From NCBI GenBank assembly GCA_025024175.1, contig QCXZ01000137.1:3968001-4032000 (forward strand): 64,000 nt of DNA, written 5' to 3'. The notes below the pieces were generated by a model, which had not been told where the DNA came from, did no database searches, and worked only from the letters and a program-made list of their open reading frames with translations. Below, piece by piece: positions 1-11,769 of the stretch (position 1 is its first letter; every line of letters begins with the position of its first letter). Origin of the DNA: Rhyzopertha dominica (lineage: Eukaryota; Arthropoda; Insecta; Coleoptera; Bostrichidae). The position numbers and the translations under genes are program-made.

Positions 1-870
1 TCTGACAAGTAGTTTATATACCTCCCCAATGCAGTTGGTTTCCGGTACCAATCCAGTATTATTTTATTATCTTTTCGTATGACTTTGGTGTCCAAATGGG
101 TATACTCCGCATTCTACCTCTTATTCTGTAGTGAATTTTATATACTCATCATAGGCGTTGAACACAGTTTCTATTTATAAAAAAGTTTGTTGATGACTTA
201 ATAATGCTGGTACCAACAAAGGCACTAGAACAAATCTAACATTTTTGTACTTATCTCTTTTTTCTCTCTTATGTATCTTTCTACTTATATCACACATATT
301 TGTGTTCTATTGCATGTATACCTATTGAGTTCTATTGTACGGATTCATAGAAACAGTTTTCACGATTATGTTAGCATGAGCACCCACAGGGTTTTCCAAA
401 AGCCGGCGCTTCTGACCTCAGGAAATCATTTTGGGAGCATTATTGTTTGTTTTCTTTGTGGATGATATAACTGCGACCGAGGTGTCCCCTGCCTATTGTA
501 TGTTGATGATATTTTGTTATGTATCTTTGCCTGTGTATACTATGTGCAAGTATTATAATAACAATCGCATTCATGATAATATAGATATATATTTCACTTT
601 ACTCTTAATAAGATCAAATCATTTTACTGTAAATAGCACCGCCTTGATGCGCTCTCTTTTTCCTATTAAGAGCTGAATCAGACTATTGTTCTTTTTGTTC
701 CCGTATTTTAATAAATAATTCTTTTGGTTGGTGCATATCTATAGCCCCATCTAAATTTCACACAGAATTGAACAAATTTTAACAAAACATTCGTAAATTA
801 ATAATGGGTTTGCCTCTATTCTTCCTAGTTCGCTCAAAAATTCTAGAATTCATTCATGCTTCTAGCCAAA
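1..870. other. Unassigned AT-rich DNA
   Basis: Only short chance reading frames are present. I see no recognisable protein motif, repeat end or RNA gene. Positions 1-240 have slightly more even composition but nothing I can name. Confidence 0.5.
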
Positions 871-1640
871 TTAATTAATATTCTTGGTTCCAAATTGGCT
901 CAAACCTCTTCTAATGAATTTTTGAGTTCATTTATGGTGGCATACTGTCGGTTATCGGCATATACTCGCTGAACTAAGATACCCCAAAGGTTTTCAATTG
1001 GGGTCATGTCAGGTGAACTAGAGGGGCACTCTAACAATTCGACATTTTGGTTGGCAAACTAAGCCATCGACTATCTACTGACATGAATCCTCGCATTATC
1101 TTGTTGGAAAAAGAAATCTCGTTCGTAATTGTTATTTAAAAAGACATTAAATTTGTCTTAAGAACTTGAATGTGTCCTTAACTGATCATTCATGTTGATG
1201 GGTAACCCAATGGTAAAACGCCTGCTTTTGTAAAGGCATCCCATACTATTAACGTACCACCTCCAATGTTTCGTTTCGAAAGATACTCATGTTCTCTCTT
1301 AAATCTCGCCAATAACAATTAAATTTTTTCATGAGAAAAGATAACATGGTTTAATTGTAACGTTTTGGTTTACATGTTCCCAATTCGATTCATATTATCA
1401 CGAGTAAATTCCAAACGGGCTGTTTTAAGGTGAGGAAGAAGTCTCGGACATATTCTTAGTTTTCGGCGTACAATTTGTTTACTTTTCTTCAGAACCCTCC
1501 CTACAGTCCATATTGAAACATCAAGCCCGCACTCTTGTGCAATTATTTTTCGACTTTTTAAAGTGTTACTCGCTGTAGCAGCTGTGGGCGAAATTTTTCT
1601 CTTAGGGCCACCTTTTCTGTTTGTGCCACACGTAGATGAA
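870..1640 (-). pseudogene. Tc1-like (Tc3-type) transposase relic
   Basis: On the - strand the three parts of a DDE transposase can be read in order across frameshifts. A basic segment GGPKRKISP lies near 1,610. A degraded first catalytic box reads FSHEK in place of FSDEK near 1,340. The second box QQDNARIHVSR is intact near 1,085. The third box SSSPDMTPIENLWG lies near 1,010-1,040, with its catalytic Glu present. After it come the typical residues YADNRQYATINELK. The NPIE-type final Glu and the QDNARIH box are those of the Tc1/Tc3 branch of IS630-Tc1-mariner. The N-terminal DNA-binding half is missing: the element joins LINE sequence abruptly near 1,640. Frameshifts and stops make it inactive. 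No terminal inverted repeat was found. Confidence 0.75.
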
Positions 1641-3250
1641 TGAGGGGCAAACTTAGACCTCAAATTTTCACATGCATGAGGAGAATTTAGTAAAGCATGG
1701 ACGAAACAACTTAAGTGATAATTCCAGCGGGAATCCATGCGTAACCAGTTCAAAGAATTAATCCTGTGAGATACATGGTCCCCGCGTTGCAAGCCAAAAA
1801 CCAAGCGACAGCATACATTCTGAACCTTTTGAACCCTGTTTCTATCAATAGAATCCAAACAGGGACCATATAAGAAATTGCAATAATTAAAGTGTGAGAG
1901 AACGAGTGCATCACATAATTGCTTTTTCAAATTAACGGTTAAAAATATCTACAAGTATACAAAAGCTTAAGGTTAGAAAATGATTTTTGTAATAACTTAG
2001 TTACATGCAGTGTCCATGATGAGACCCAAATTTCTACTATGATCAACAAAATTTAACCTTGAACCATCTATATAAACATTGAAAGACTGTTTAAGAAATG
2101 TTGTATTACGTTTATTACCAAAGACCATCAGCTGCGATTTGGACAAATTTAATTCAAGACCGTGTTCAGCAGGCAATTTTCTTAAGGTTTCAAGTTCTTC
2201 ATTCAGAATTTTGCCAGGCCTTGCGAAATCATGCTAATCGAAACTAAAATACAACTGTGTATCGTCGGCCTAAGCTATATTACTTTACAATTAAGAACTG
2301 AGTTCTCTATATCAGACGTATAGATTATGAAAAGCAGAGGTCCTAATATGGAGCCTTGGGGAACACCAGATCTAACCGACAATTCAGAGGAGACACCATC
2401 TTTACATCTTACCACTTGAGTTCTATCGCTCAAATAAGATCTAATAAACTGTACCGACAAATTGCTGAAACCGTAAGACTTTAGTTTGGCACATAACAGA
2501 CCATGATTAATGGTATCGAACGATTTTGAAAAATCGAGCAAAACCAAAGCACTGATTAAACCTCTATCATAGGCTGAAATGAGATCCTCCATGACTGAAG
2601 CCAGTGCAGTAGAAGTGCTCCGACCACGTCTGAATCCGCACTGAGCATCGGGAATGATTTTTCTAGAAAAGACAAAGTCAGATATCTGTTCGTAGATTAG
2701 AGATTCAAACAGTTTTGAAGCTGCAGGTAAGATGCTAATCAAACGTAAATCCGAAAAGTTTTCGGGGTTAGACCCTTTAGGTAAAGGTATTGCGATGGCT
2801 TTCTTCCACATTGCGGGGAAATAAGCTTTTTCGATACAAGAATTGAAGATGTGTAATAGGTATAAATCGATAATAGGGCTACATAAGCGCAACATTTTCA
2901 ACGAGATGTTGTCTGTGGCACAATGATCTTTTTTTGCGTTAAAGAGTGCGGAGAGAACCTCTGGTAAAGTAACCATTCTTAAGGAAAATTCTTGTAGGGA
3001 TGGGAATCGAGCACTCTCATAATATTGCATTCTATGATTAGGGATAACATTATTTGATTGAAAATACTGTGAGGAATATGCATTAATGGAATTGCTATTT
3101 GAGAGATTAGAAGGTAGTTCAGATCTGACTTTGTTAGTACCAACGTTTATTTCTTTTAGCCTTGTAAGTTACATTAAATTACGTTTGCATTTCGCCAAGA
3201 AAAACTGATAATTCAAGGTGGGGTTATAGTATATGTTCCCCAGTGTATTT
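1640..3250 (-). pseudogene. LINE (Jockey/CR1-like) reverse transcriptase relic
   Basis: A 251-residue frame (2,275-3,030) carries the ordered motifs of a non-LTR reverse transcriptase: the YFPAMWKKA finger region, CGFRRGRSTSTAL, the first catalytic Asp in LLDFSKSFDTINH, and GVPQGSILGPLLF. The frame then breaks. In another frame the catalytic YADD box near 2,260 reads as a stop codon followed by ADDTQLYFS, so the polymerase is dead. The thumb and C-terminal part continues to about 1,650 (ALVLSHFNYCNFLYG). The region before the fingers extends to about 3,250 (LKEINVGTNKV). No endonuclease domain was found, so the copy is 5'-truncated. At 1,640 it abuts the Tc1-like relic. Jockey or CR1 group is my best guess; no clade assignment is possible by eye. 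Confidence 0.8.
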
Positions 3251-4590
3251 TGTTTTGATGTATTTTGATTGCTTTTTGTATGATTTGTCATGTGACCTTT
3301 TTCTACCCTGTAGCGTAGGGTAGCGTAAGTTAAAATAAAATAAGATAAATATACAATTTTAGCAGGCGTTCTTTTGATTTGCTGGCCTAAAATTAAAAAA
3401 AAACGTTTTCTCATTGTTAAAATCAANGTATCCCGCGAAATTCCGTTCATAATAAACTCCCATTACTTTCGCGCTTCCGCCTTGGTGTCTATTGCATTTT
3501 CCTTCGGCGGTGTCTTTCCTTATCCTCCACATTTTCGGCGCAGGTGCCAAACGTACTCCTCGTGTTGCGTGGGGGTTGTTTTTATCAGTCTTACGCGGTC
3601 CACCACCTGGTTTGGTGGGTTTTGTTTCAACGGGGTAGGAGGCGGAAGTGCTTGTGTGGTAATTTAATGGGCAGGGGTGATTCATTGCATGGATAGCTTG
3701 TTTGACCGATAACGCCGGTGTTTTTGGTGGAAATCGTGCGAGTGTGGATGCGAGGAATTCATAATGGGGTGTGTTTTTACTTTGTATATTACTTAATAGG
3801 TAGTGTAGGGTGGTATCACATCTCAGTAAAAAAAATCATGCACTGAACAACGTAAACAAATTTTTGCTTGCATTTTAGTGATAAGTTTACTTACATAATT
3901 AATTGCTTTCTTTTTTGTAGTCATATTATTGGTACGTACATAGTACAATACAATTTAGTTACTTTATCGGTTATTTCAAATTCATCCACTGAAAATGTAT
4001 AAATAATTCTTCATAGAAGCCCAGTATTCATTTTATATTAAATTTTGTACCAGTATAGTGCTTTCGGCTTTGACTGCATCGTCAGTATCAAAATATGTTG
4101 AATATTTTTGAATTTCACAAAATACGATCTAATTTGTAAGCAAATGAGTAACTATGTAGTGAACAAATTGTACTAGTAATAGTCTCAGATAGATATACAT
4201 GAAAGATAGTTAAAATCCAAAATAAAATTATGTTTTTAACGTTTTAACAGGACCTTTATAAAGTAATTTGGAATTCTTTAAAATATTTTACTGTTATAAC
4301 ACTGTTTAATAGTTATTTTTGTATCTAGAACGCGAAATGAATGGAAATTATTTTGCCGAGCGTTTTCGAAGACTGCAATAAAATGAAATAATTGTATTTA
4401 TAACAATTTAATTTATATTTGAAATCCTTTAAACTACTGCTTGAATCAAGAAATTTTAGGTGCGGTACCGTTGCCTGTCATATCGATAGCAACCTAATAA
4501 ACAATAAGCATTGTTTGTCAGAAAAAGTAATTTCAGAATTATAATATATTGTAATTATTCATATTTTAAAGGGTGAGAAACAGTGTTTAA
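3250..4590. other. Unassigned, with a more GC-rich patch at 3,430-3,720
   Basis: The patch at 3,430-3,720 is open in several frames on both strands but shows no recognised motif. One N occurs at 3,427. At 4,060-4,085 (- strand) there is a CTGACGATG...CGAAAGC motif that recurs next to a Penelope-like fragment at 47.4 kb. The rest is AT-rich and featureless. Confidence 0.4.
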
Positions 4591-4596
4591 TTGAGA

Positions 4597-5125
4597 ATGA
4601 GCTCGGAAAATGAAGAGGAGCATTTACCAGGAGAAGTATTGGAAGCGGCGCAAAGTGCTGTTTCACAATTAATCCCCAAAAATCGTCACGGCAATACGAG
4701 ATCGCATACAACGAATTTAAAGCGTGGCGCAGTTCAGAGAAAATTCAAAAAGTGTCCGAAGCGGTGTTACTGGCATATTTCGGACATAAAATTAATAAAG
4801 TTAAACCTCGACATTATGGTCACTATATTCAATACTAAAATGTACACTGAATGCTAAAGGAAATGTAAATACCAGCAAATCAGTTGGATGCCGTCCAAAA
4901 AAGGCCAGAATTCTAACGAAACAGGAAATTGAGAGATTTTTACAAACCTGATAGTAGATTTCTGCTAGAAAAGATAATTCAAGTTAATGTAAATCTAATG
5001 ACTTATCTAAATCTGAGCAACTTTTTAGGTCATTTTAATTATTAATGTTTGTGGATCTTTAAGAAGAGATAATCTACTGAAAATAACGATAGATGATGTA
5101 GAAGACAAAAATTCAATTATACGGA
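4597..5125 (+). pseudogene. Crypton-like tyrosine-recombinase gene relic
   Basis: Joining frames by eye gives the N-terminal core-binding region seen in animal Crypton-type tyrosine recombinases. It starts at ATG 4,597 (MSSENEEEHLPGEVLEAA), then reads YEIAYNEFKAWRSSEKIQ and VSEAVLLAYFGHK after a frameshift. A further shifted stretch reads LWSLYSILKCTLN, then CRPKKARILTKQEIERFL, and near 5,060-5,120 GSLRRDNLLKITIDDVEDK, which corresponds to the first catalytic Arg region. The later His-x-x-Arg and Tyr boxes are not visible, so the gene is truncated as well as frameshifted. In this family the enzyme cuts and rejoins DNA through a tyrosine. It could instead be a decayed host gene of the ZMYM/KCTD1 recombinase-derived type. 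Confidence 0.6.
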
Positions 5126-5399
5126 ACTGAACGCGTTTGAAAGCACCTTCATCCAAAGGAACAAAGATACCTTAATGAATTCAGATTTAGGCTCGATTCC
5201 AAGATCCGCGTTCGAACTAATTAGATAAGGGAATCACTCAAGCGTGAAATTCAAATAGTTTAAATAATGATGTTTGTTGATCTGACTCCACTTCCATTGA
5301 ATACGTGATGGGAAGAATATATATAAATCATTGTTGGTAGGGTTTTTCATTTTAGTTTGATTACTAGTCTACGACGTCAAGTAAATCAGCTGTAGATTC

Positions 5400-7080
5400 T
5401 TACTTAATAATAATAATGTTTATTAATGCCCGACAGACATATTTGTCTATATAGAGCACAAAAATACAAATATACAAAATCAGAAAAAAATACAATCATA
5501 TTATACATGCGTGAGTGTACATAAATCTTATAAACTGAGCAAATTCTAGCAACTTTCGTTTCACTGAACTCGTTGAAAAGTTGTCATAAAAAATCAAAGT
5601 TACTGTGGAAATGATGTTGAGTGGACGGTACACTATAATAAAAGGGAACAGGCGATCTGCTATTAACTCTGGGGACATTTATGCTTATCTCATTCGGAAG
5701 AGTACTACTAACTACTTTACCGCAAATAAGTTTCTGCAAGAAAACAATAGATGCGAATTTTCGTCTACTCTCAAGAGAGACTTCATTAACAATAATTAAT
5801 AGCGCGATCTGATCACAATGTCTTGTAGGGTAAACATCAAACATTTTAAAGTAGAGATACTTAGAAAATGTTTTTAAAATATTTTCCAACAGATCAATAT
5901 ATTGCTGCTGGTAAGGACACCAAATTACACTACAATATTCGAGCTTAGATCTAACTAAGGCATAAAACAATAACTTTATAGCAAAAATGTTATTGAATTC
6001 AGAAGTATTTCGCATAATTAACCCCAGAGTCTTAACTGCAGCAGCCGCAACATTTTCAATGTGCTGAACAAAAGATACGATAACACCTAAGTCTCTAATT
6101 TCATCACATCTGGAAAGTACATTCCCTGAGATGCTGTAGAAAAAGGTAATGCGTACATTTTTCTCTGTCGGAGATCACTATTTTGCACTTATTAATATTT
6201 AATTCAAGTTTGTTCTAAAAACACCATCTATTTAAATTGTCAATATCCTGCTGAAGAAACAAGCAGTCCGAATAAGAACCTATAGCCTTCAGTATTTTAA
6301 AGTCATCGGCATACACATAAACATTACATTTAAGCGATTTCACTACATCGTTGAAAAATATTACGAATAATCGTGGGCCTAGGATCGAACACTGAACCAC
6401 TCCACTAGTCGCATGAAAAGCGTTAGATCTAAAACCACCAGTCTCAACAAATTACCTCCTATCCATCAAAAGAGACTTAACAACAGAGACAAGCCCATCG
6501 CAAAAACCAAAATTTCGCAGTTTATTCAATAGTGATTAACATGATCAAAAGCCTTTTTCAAATCAGTATACACGACGTCGACCTGTAAACGTTCATCAAG
6601 AGATTTAGATACAATATGTGTAAACTCGAAGTTGTTGATTTACCCTTAACAAATCCGTGCTGTTCCGGTGCTATATAAGGCTCAATATGTGGATAAATAA
6701 CTTGAGACAAAACCAACTCAAATAACTTTGCAAAATTGGCCATAAGAGCAATAGGTCTATAATTGCAAACACCCGCTTTATCACCGTTTTTAAAAACTGG
6801 AAATATTCGTGACGTTTTCCATACATCGGGAAAAGTTGCTTTTTCAAAATTAGATTGAAAATGTGACATAAAGGCAACATTAAACACTTGATACAAGCAA
6901 CCACAAAGAAGGCCGGAACATCATCAGGACCGGAAACAAAATTACATTTAATGTTTTAGTAGCTTTCAAAATGTCATTCTCATCTATATTAAACTTGTGT
7001 AAAGTAAGATAATTGTCACTATTAGTAGATTGATGGACTTCGTTGGCATCATCTTCGTAGGTAATCCTTATGGACAAAAA
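5400..7080 (-). pseudogene. LINE (Jockey/CR1-like) reverse transcriptase relic
   Basis: The - strand shows, 5' to 3': ATFPDVWKTSRIFPVFK and YRPIALMANFAKLFE (6,720-6,840), then QHGFVKGKSTTSS. A mutated GxPQGS box reads VQCSILGPRLFVIF, and an intact YVYADDFKILK catalytic box lies near 6,305-6,335. The thumb and tail region is RSKLEYCSVIWCPYQQQYID near 5,930. Several frameshifts separate these blocks. The 3' end runs into a short (ATT)n tract at about 5,405-5,420, typical of LINE 3' ends. The 5' half with the endonuclease is missing. It is close to the LINE at 26.15-27.3 kb (shared R-N-T-x-x-F-x-N-I-F-A block). Confidence 0.8.
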
Positions 7081-7461
7081 TATCCATCGAACAACGAAAA
7101 ACTGTCTAGCCGAAAATCACCTTTCAACGATCGTATTTTTCGTCTGCTGTGACCCATTTCTGTGCGCTTCTGCACTCTATCTATAGACTTGGTCGTTTAA
7201 CCTGGAAGCTATAAACGCAAATATAAAACAGTTTATAACGGTAAACTTCATTCTGTTCGGTAAGGTGGATGTAATTTCAGTTCTATCCACCCAACCGGGA
7301 AGCAGTGGCGTGGTGGTTGCTTTTTAAGAGGGTTTTGTTAACTAATTTAAGCTGTATGTTCAACAAATGAGAGGCAGTATCTACAGTACTTTCCAGTGAG
7401 AGGGCTAGGTGGCTTTATTACTATCGCAGCTTCTTGCTGATAGATACACCGATTTTTGCGC
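7080..7461. other. Unassigned
   Basis: No recognised motif on either strand. It may include the 5' extension of the 5.4-kb LINE or the far side of the LINE interrupted by the THAP-like element at 7,462, but I cannot show it. Confidence 0.35.
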
Positions 7462-8049
7462 ACCTCTATTAACTTAAAACGCATATAATTTTTCATATCC
7501 TCTTCAAGCTATAACAAAATGGAAACTTAATGGTAAACACTTATAACCCCCAAAACAATAATAAAACTTACAGTAAGAATTAAGATGAACCTCACAACAG
7601 AAAAACAAACTTTGCGATTTCGGCATACCACGTCTAGGACCCTTAAACAATTTTTTCATACGATGATAATCTCGAAGAACTTTTATAACCATGTACAAAA
7701 CAACACTTGTTTTGTTTTCCATACATAATAGATGCTTGTAAAACTACACAAATCACTTTTTGGTGCGACTTTTTACACTGTTCTTTCAATAAACACCACA
7801 CAAAAGCTTTTCCAATACAAGACTGATACTACACCATTAAACAGCACGCTCGTCGGTAATGTTTACATGACACTTGACGTCACAAGTTGAATAATCTTAG
7901 ATAGAAGCGTTTTGGCGGTGACTCCTAAGATTCGAATTTTAGACCCGAAATTCTATACCTACAAATATTTTTTTTAACATTGCGTACGATATATATGCAC
8001 TTCAAGATTCATTTTACGTAATTTTCAAAAAAGTGATGATACCCAATTG
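7462..8049. mobile_element. THAP-remnant TIR element, copy 1 (left-truncated)
   Basis: This matches the right-hand ~590 bp of the elements at 21.06 and 53.31 kb. It ends with the same ATACCC followed by AATT at 8,045-8,048. The left half, including the left terminus, is missing: homology starts at about 7,462. On the - strand the remnant reads RMKKLFKGPRRGMPKSQSLF and then FFCCEVHLNS, resembling the middle and C-x2-H end of a THAP zinc finger. The right end abuts LINE sequence directly. Confidence 0.65.
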
Positions 8050-9716
8050 TCTTTGTAAGTAACTTGGCAACAGACTTTTACTTAATTTAAAAATAATTGT
8101 AACATTCGAAGCCTCTATTTGCTGTTGAATATTTAACCACTTAAGGTTTCGTAACATATAATCCACTGGAGTAATCACCCTTGCAGCCCTATTCTGTAAT
8201 ATTTGCAGCCACTTTATATCTTCTTTTTTGCACGCAATTAGTAAGGACATACAGGATAAACTATGGTTTTATACACTAAATTTCTAAAGTGACAAATTTA
8301 CTGAAATGCGAGACAAAAATCTTTTTCCCTACTTTTTTACATATTTCGTCTAAAAAACATGTGAAAGTTAACTGAGAATCTAACATGACTCCAAGATATT
8401 TAAGCTGCCCTACATATTCCAATTTTACGTCACTAATATAAATACCATATTGCTGTTGATAATATTTGTTACAGTTATGTTTAAATCCCAAGACCATACA
8501 TTTAGATTTAGAGTAATTTATTTCCAGCCGGTTTGCACTTTGCACACAACCACTTATGTAGTTTAGAATGTCTGTTAGCGCTTGGTGATCCCGACCTGAC
8601 ATAAAAACCAATGTATCGTCAGCAAACAAATTAATAGATGCGTTATGCAATACATCACGTACATCGTTTATGTATATATTGAACAGCAGTGGTTCGAGAA
8701 CACTTCCTTGTGGCACCCCCAAATTATTTTTTATTTTATATTTACCTTAACTTTTTGGGTACGATCTGTTAAATAACTGTTGAACCACTGGTAAGCATTA
8801 TCTACTATCCCGTATATACGTAGCTTTTGTAAAAGTCTGCGGACCAGTTGCTTCAAAGGCTCTTTGCAGATCAAGTGCAACGCACACAACACAATATTGC
8901 CATTGTTTATATAACGGCTCCATTTGGAACACACGAACTGCAGTGCTGTTTCGCACGAGTGTTGTTTTCTGAAGCCCTCGTATATTTTTTTCCACGACTG
9001 GCAACAAATTAATTGGTCGAAGGTCAAAAGGCTTTGCAGGTAAAGCGACTTTTGGCACAGGTATTACCAGGCTAACCTTTAATTTTTTCGGTACACGTAT
9101 CCTGATTAATGACGTATTTATCAAATAACGCAAAGGATACCCGACAACCACAAAGATAGTTTTAATTCTTCATCTGAAGCTGACCGATTTTTTTCAGGTT
9201 TGTGATTATTGCCCTTAGCTGGCTCAAAGAAATTGTCTCAGCTCCGAGTTCTGCCTGTTCACGTTGCTATCAAATTTCTCATCAACTACCGGTATTTCTA
9301 AGTTTTCCTCCGGTTTTCCCAAGTTTGTTTCAAATGTAATCTTTTCAAGGTTTATTTTCCCTTTTTTAGAGCCGATTAATTCTTTCAACGTTGTCTACAT
9401 TTTCTTGTTGTTCCCTTTGCACCTGTCTATGTTTTTTTCGTAATATAACCGTTTTTCTTCTCGAATAACTCCCACTACCATGTTACTCTTACGTTTATAA
9501 TCAGCCTAATCTGCAGTCCCATTGGTCATTCAAAATTTTTTGTAAGCAACATCCCTTTGTTGTTGCGCATCCCTTACACGCACAGTAAAGAACCATTTTT
9601 TTCATTGTTGGTTTATGCTCCTTTCTTGATGCTATTTTATTTATAGATTCCCTTCTGTAGTTTGAAAATATGTCGTAAACGATATCAACATCGGTTGAGG
9701 TGTATTCCCAGGATTT

Positions 9717-9730
9717 ATCATACAAATATA
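9717..9730. repeat. 14-bp target-site duplication, left
   Basis: ATCATACAAATATA, identical to 10,059-10,072, flanks the PLE insert. Confidence 0.8.
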
Positions 9731-10058
9731 TTTTGGTTTGAAGGCTTCCGTGGTTGCTGTCGATGACATGTTGTTTTCCGGGCTGGTTCCCACGTTGGTT
9801 ATTAGACCTTGACGTTTCGACACTCATGTCGGTGTCTTCCTCAGAAGTAGCTCTGAAACTGAAGTGTCCTAGCCTGTTCGGGTATTTATACTCGTCCGGG
9901 GTCACTGACGCGTGGGCGTTGTTACGCATGACCGGTTTCCAGATTCCAGGTAGGTCGATGCCCCGGTCTCGGTCGTAATTGTGCGGGTTCTTCTGGATTT
10001 CGATGGCTTCCTTGTACAGTCTCGGCCAGAAGCGAGTACAAGGAATCTGGAAACCGTC
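9731..10058 (-). mobile_element. 5'-truncated Penelope-like element insertion
   Basis: A 328-bp insert lies inside the LINE linker. On the - strand it encodes IPCTRFWPRLYKEAIEIQ and NPHNYDRDRGIDLPGIWKP, the conserved C-terminal tail that follows the GIY-YIG endonuclease of Penelope-like elements. The 3' part contains a hairpin motif (9,811-9,844) that recurs at 31.66 kb. It is flanked by a perfect 14-bp direct repeat. Reverse transcriptase is absent, as expected for a 5' truncation during target-primed reverse transcription. Insert plus duplicated target is 342 bp (114 codons), so the host LINE frame stays open across it. Confidence 0.75.
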
Positions 10059-10072
10059 ATCATACAAATATA
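10059..10072. repeat. 14-bp target-site duplication, right
   Basis: Second copy of ATCATACAAATATA. Removing the insert and one copy restores the LINE reading ILYLYDKSWEYTS. Confidence 0.8.
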
Positions 10073-10249
10073 ATATAATTTCATGCAATTTTTCCTGACT
10101 GAGATTTCTGTAATAATAATAATTCTGTCGATTCTCATATGTAGTGTTCGGTAGCTCAAAAGGTATAATGACATCATCCGTTGTCTTTACGTTTGAATCC
10201 AACTTTTCGCAATGGCTGGTTTTATATTATTTTCCAATACCTTGGCATG

Positions 10250-11703
10250 TTGTCCGTAATAAGAAAAGGCTATAGTCCTTCTGTTAACCCTGAAACTTCA
10301 ATTACAATCCTTTTAGTTGTTGCATGGAAGGATGTAAGTCAACTTTCAGCCTAAAAGATATTTTCTTTTCTATTGTAAAAACTGTACTAAAGTTGTAAGT
10401 AAATAAACTTGAATATTGTTTACAATAAATTTCTCAAAAGTATCTTGATGTAAATACACACTGGAAAAGAGACGAAGTCTCGTATATGCGGAGTTTCTGT
10501 GTGATAATTTAAAAGCCAAGGGCAGTTTAAGCCTTTTGGTATTGAAGGATTTGCTTCAAATCTAGACAAGAAATGCACAATTATATAGGAAATACGCGTG
10601 CCAAAATTGAAAATAATCGATACACAGACAAAAAAGTTATTAAAAAATAACGGAAAAAATAATTTTGACACCCTGTATCTTCCTTATCTTTGAGTTTTGG
10701 ACAAAAATAACAGGTATAGAAACTTGNGACATCAATTATTCGAGTAAAATCACACACTTAATTTTTTGCTCATTTGATATCGATTGATATCGGAAAAAAT
10801 TGGTGATTGAACGCCGCCACTGGTGAGATGGGCGCGTGGGTGCTTTAGAAAAGGGGTGCGACTTGTCTGCTTACACACCACATGTGCTCGCGCGAGCTGT
10901 CATGTCACTTCCGGTTTTTGTTTCTGATCCCACGATCGATGGCGAATTAAAAACAGATTGGGTTGCACGGAAGTAGCAGAAGTACCAGAGGTTCTTTAAA
11001 TTGTTATGTTAACGCGACCCCCACTTGCTGTTATTTTTCCTTTTTGTTGTGTTAGTCTGTCTGTCTATTGGGCGTGAAAAACAAACAAAACTGCTTTATT
11101 CTATGCAGGAAGGGTGTAAAAGAATTATTTCGGAGACCTACAACAAAATAGAACTCGAAGATCTACAATTTGATTTAATATCATCTTAAAATATTTGCAT
11201 TTTGTCTAAGTTTGGAAAAACGGTAAACCGCAACAATCAAAATTCTTCTATTTTGCATGTGTATTCTCACATCATCGTTCTTGAATCAAATCTCTCCATT
11301 GTAGCTTAAACGGTATTCAAATTACAAAATTACTTTCCAGTAAGTCTTATGGAATTTTTTTTATAAAAACGAGTTTCGATCAGTTATTAATAATTAATTT
11401 TGAAGGTAAAAAGAAAGAAAAAAGAAAAGCATCAGGAAACTTGAAGTATTCTCCAAAAGTATAAAGGATTATGTATCCTGTTTACGTTAATAACCATATC
11501 AAATTGATTCTCTGTTAAAACTTGCGCATGTCATGGATCAATGCAGTACATACTTCCTTTGAAATATAAAAGCAAATGATTTAAACGTTTCTACCTAATA
11601 AAAAAGTTCTTTTTATGATAGTTTTACATTTTACATTTTAAATTTACTTTTAATTTCGGACGTAATATAGTTAAATGCAGTTAGATCTTTTTTTTTTTTG
11701 CAG
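10250..11703. other. Unassigned, with GC-rich patch at 10,800-11,000
   Basis: An outward-facing ACAGGGTGTC-type transposon end (seen as GACACCCTGT) occurs near 10,669-10,678, with no partner found. One N lies at 10,727. The patch at 10,800-11,000 is richer in CG and holds the palindrome CTCGCGCGAG near 10,890. It shows no coding motif and could be a host regulatory element. Confidence 0.35.
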
Positions 11704-11769
11704 ATTACTATTTAAAATGGACGGAACATGACGGAACAACGTGTGTATACTCCGCAAGAAACTATCCAG
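11704..11769 (+). CDS. Candidate internal host exon, 66 nt
   Basis: A long T-tract ending in TTTTTGCAG gives a strong splice acceptor (AG at 11,702-11,703), and CAG|GTGAGT gives a strong donor at 11,770. The exon is 66 nt and phase 1-1, so it can be included or skipped without a frameshift. Only one of the three frames is open. It reads YYLKWTEHDGTTCVYSARNY plus a Pro, a composition quite unlike the decayed transposons around it. The other two frames stop early (TAA at the 5' end; TGA after MDGT). I do not recognise the protein. No adjoining exon was identified, so the gene would have introns of at least several kb. Confidence 0.6.

Larger units (their letters stand above)
8050..10250 (-). 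pseudogene. LINE reverse transcriptase relic, interrupted by a PLE fragment
   Basis: Read 5' to 3' on the - strand, the relic starts in the linker before the polymerase (TTYENRQNYYYYRNLSQEK, then KSWEYTSTDVDIVYDIF). It passes through fingers (DLRPINLLPVVEK) and the CETALQF palm block with two overlapping frames, to GVPQGSVLEPLLFNIYINDV and the catalytic box LFADDTLVFMSG near 8,600. A thumb/tail block (WLQILQNRAARVITPVDYML) lies near 8,160-8,240. Frameshifts occur in the fingers and palm. A 328-bp PLE fragment splits the linker at 9,731-10,058. The THAP-like element follows at 8,049. It was once a coding ORF2 of the Jockey/CR1 group; the endonuclease is not visible. Confidence 0.8.
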
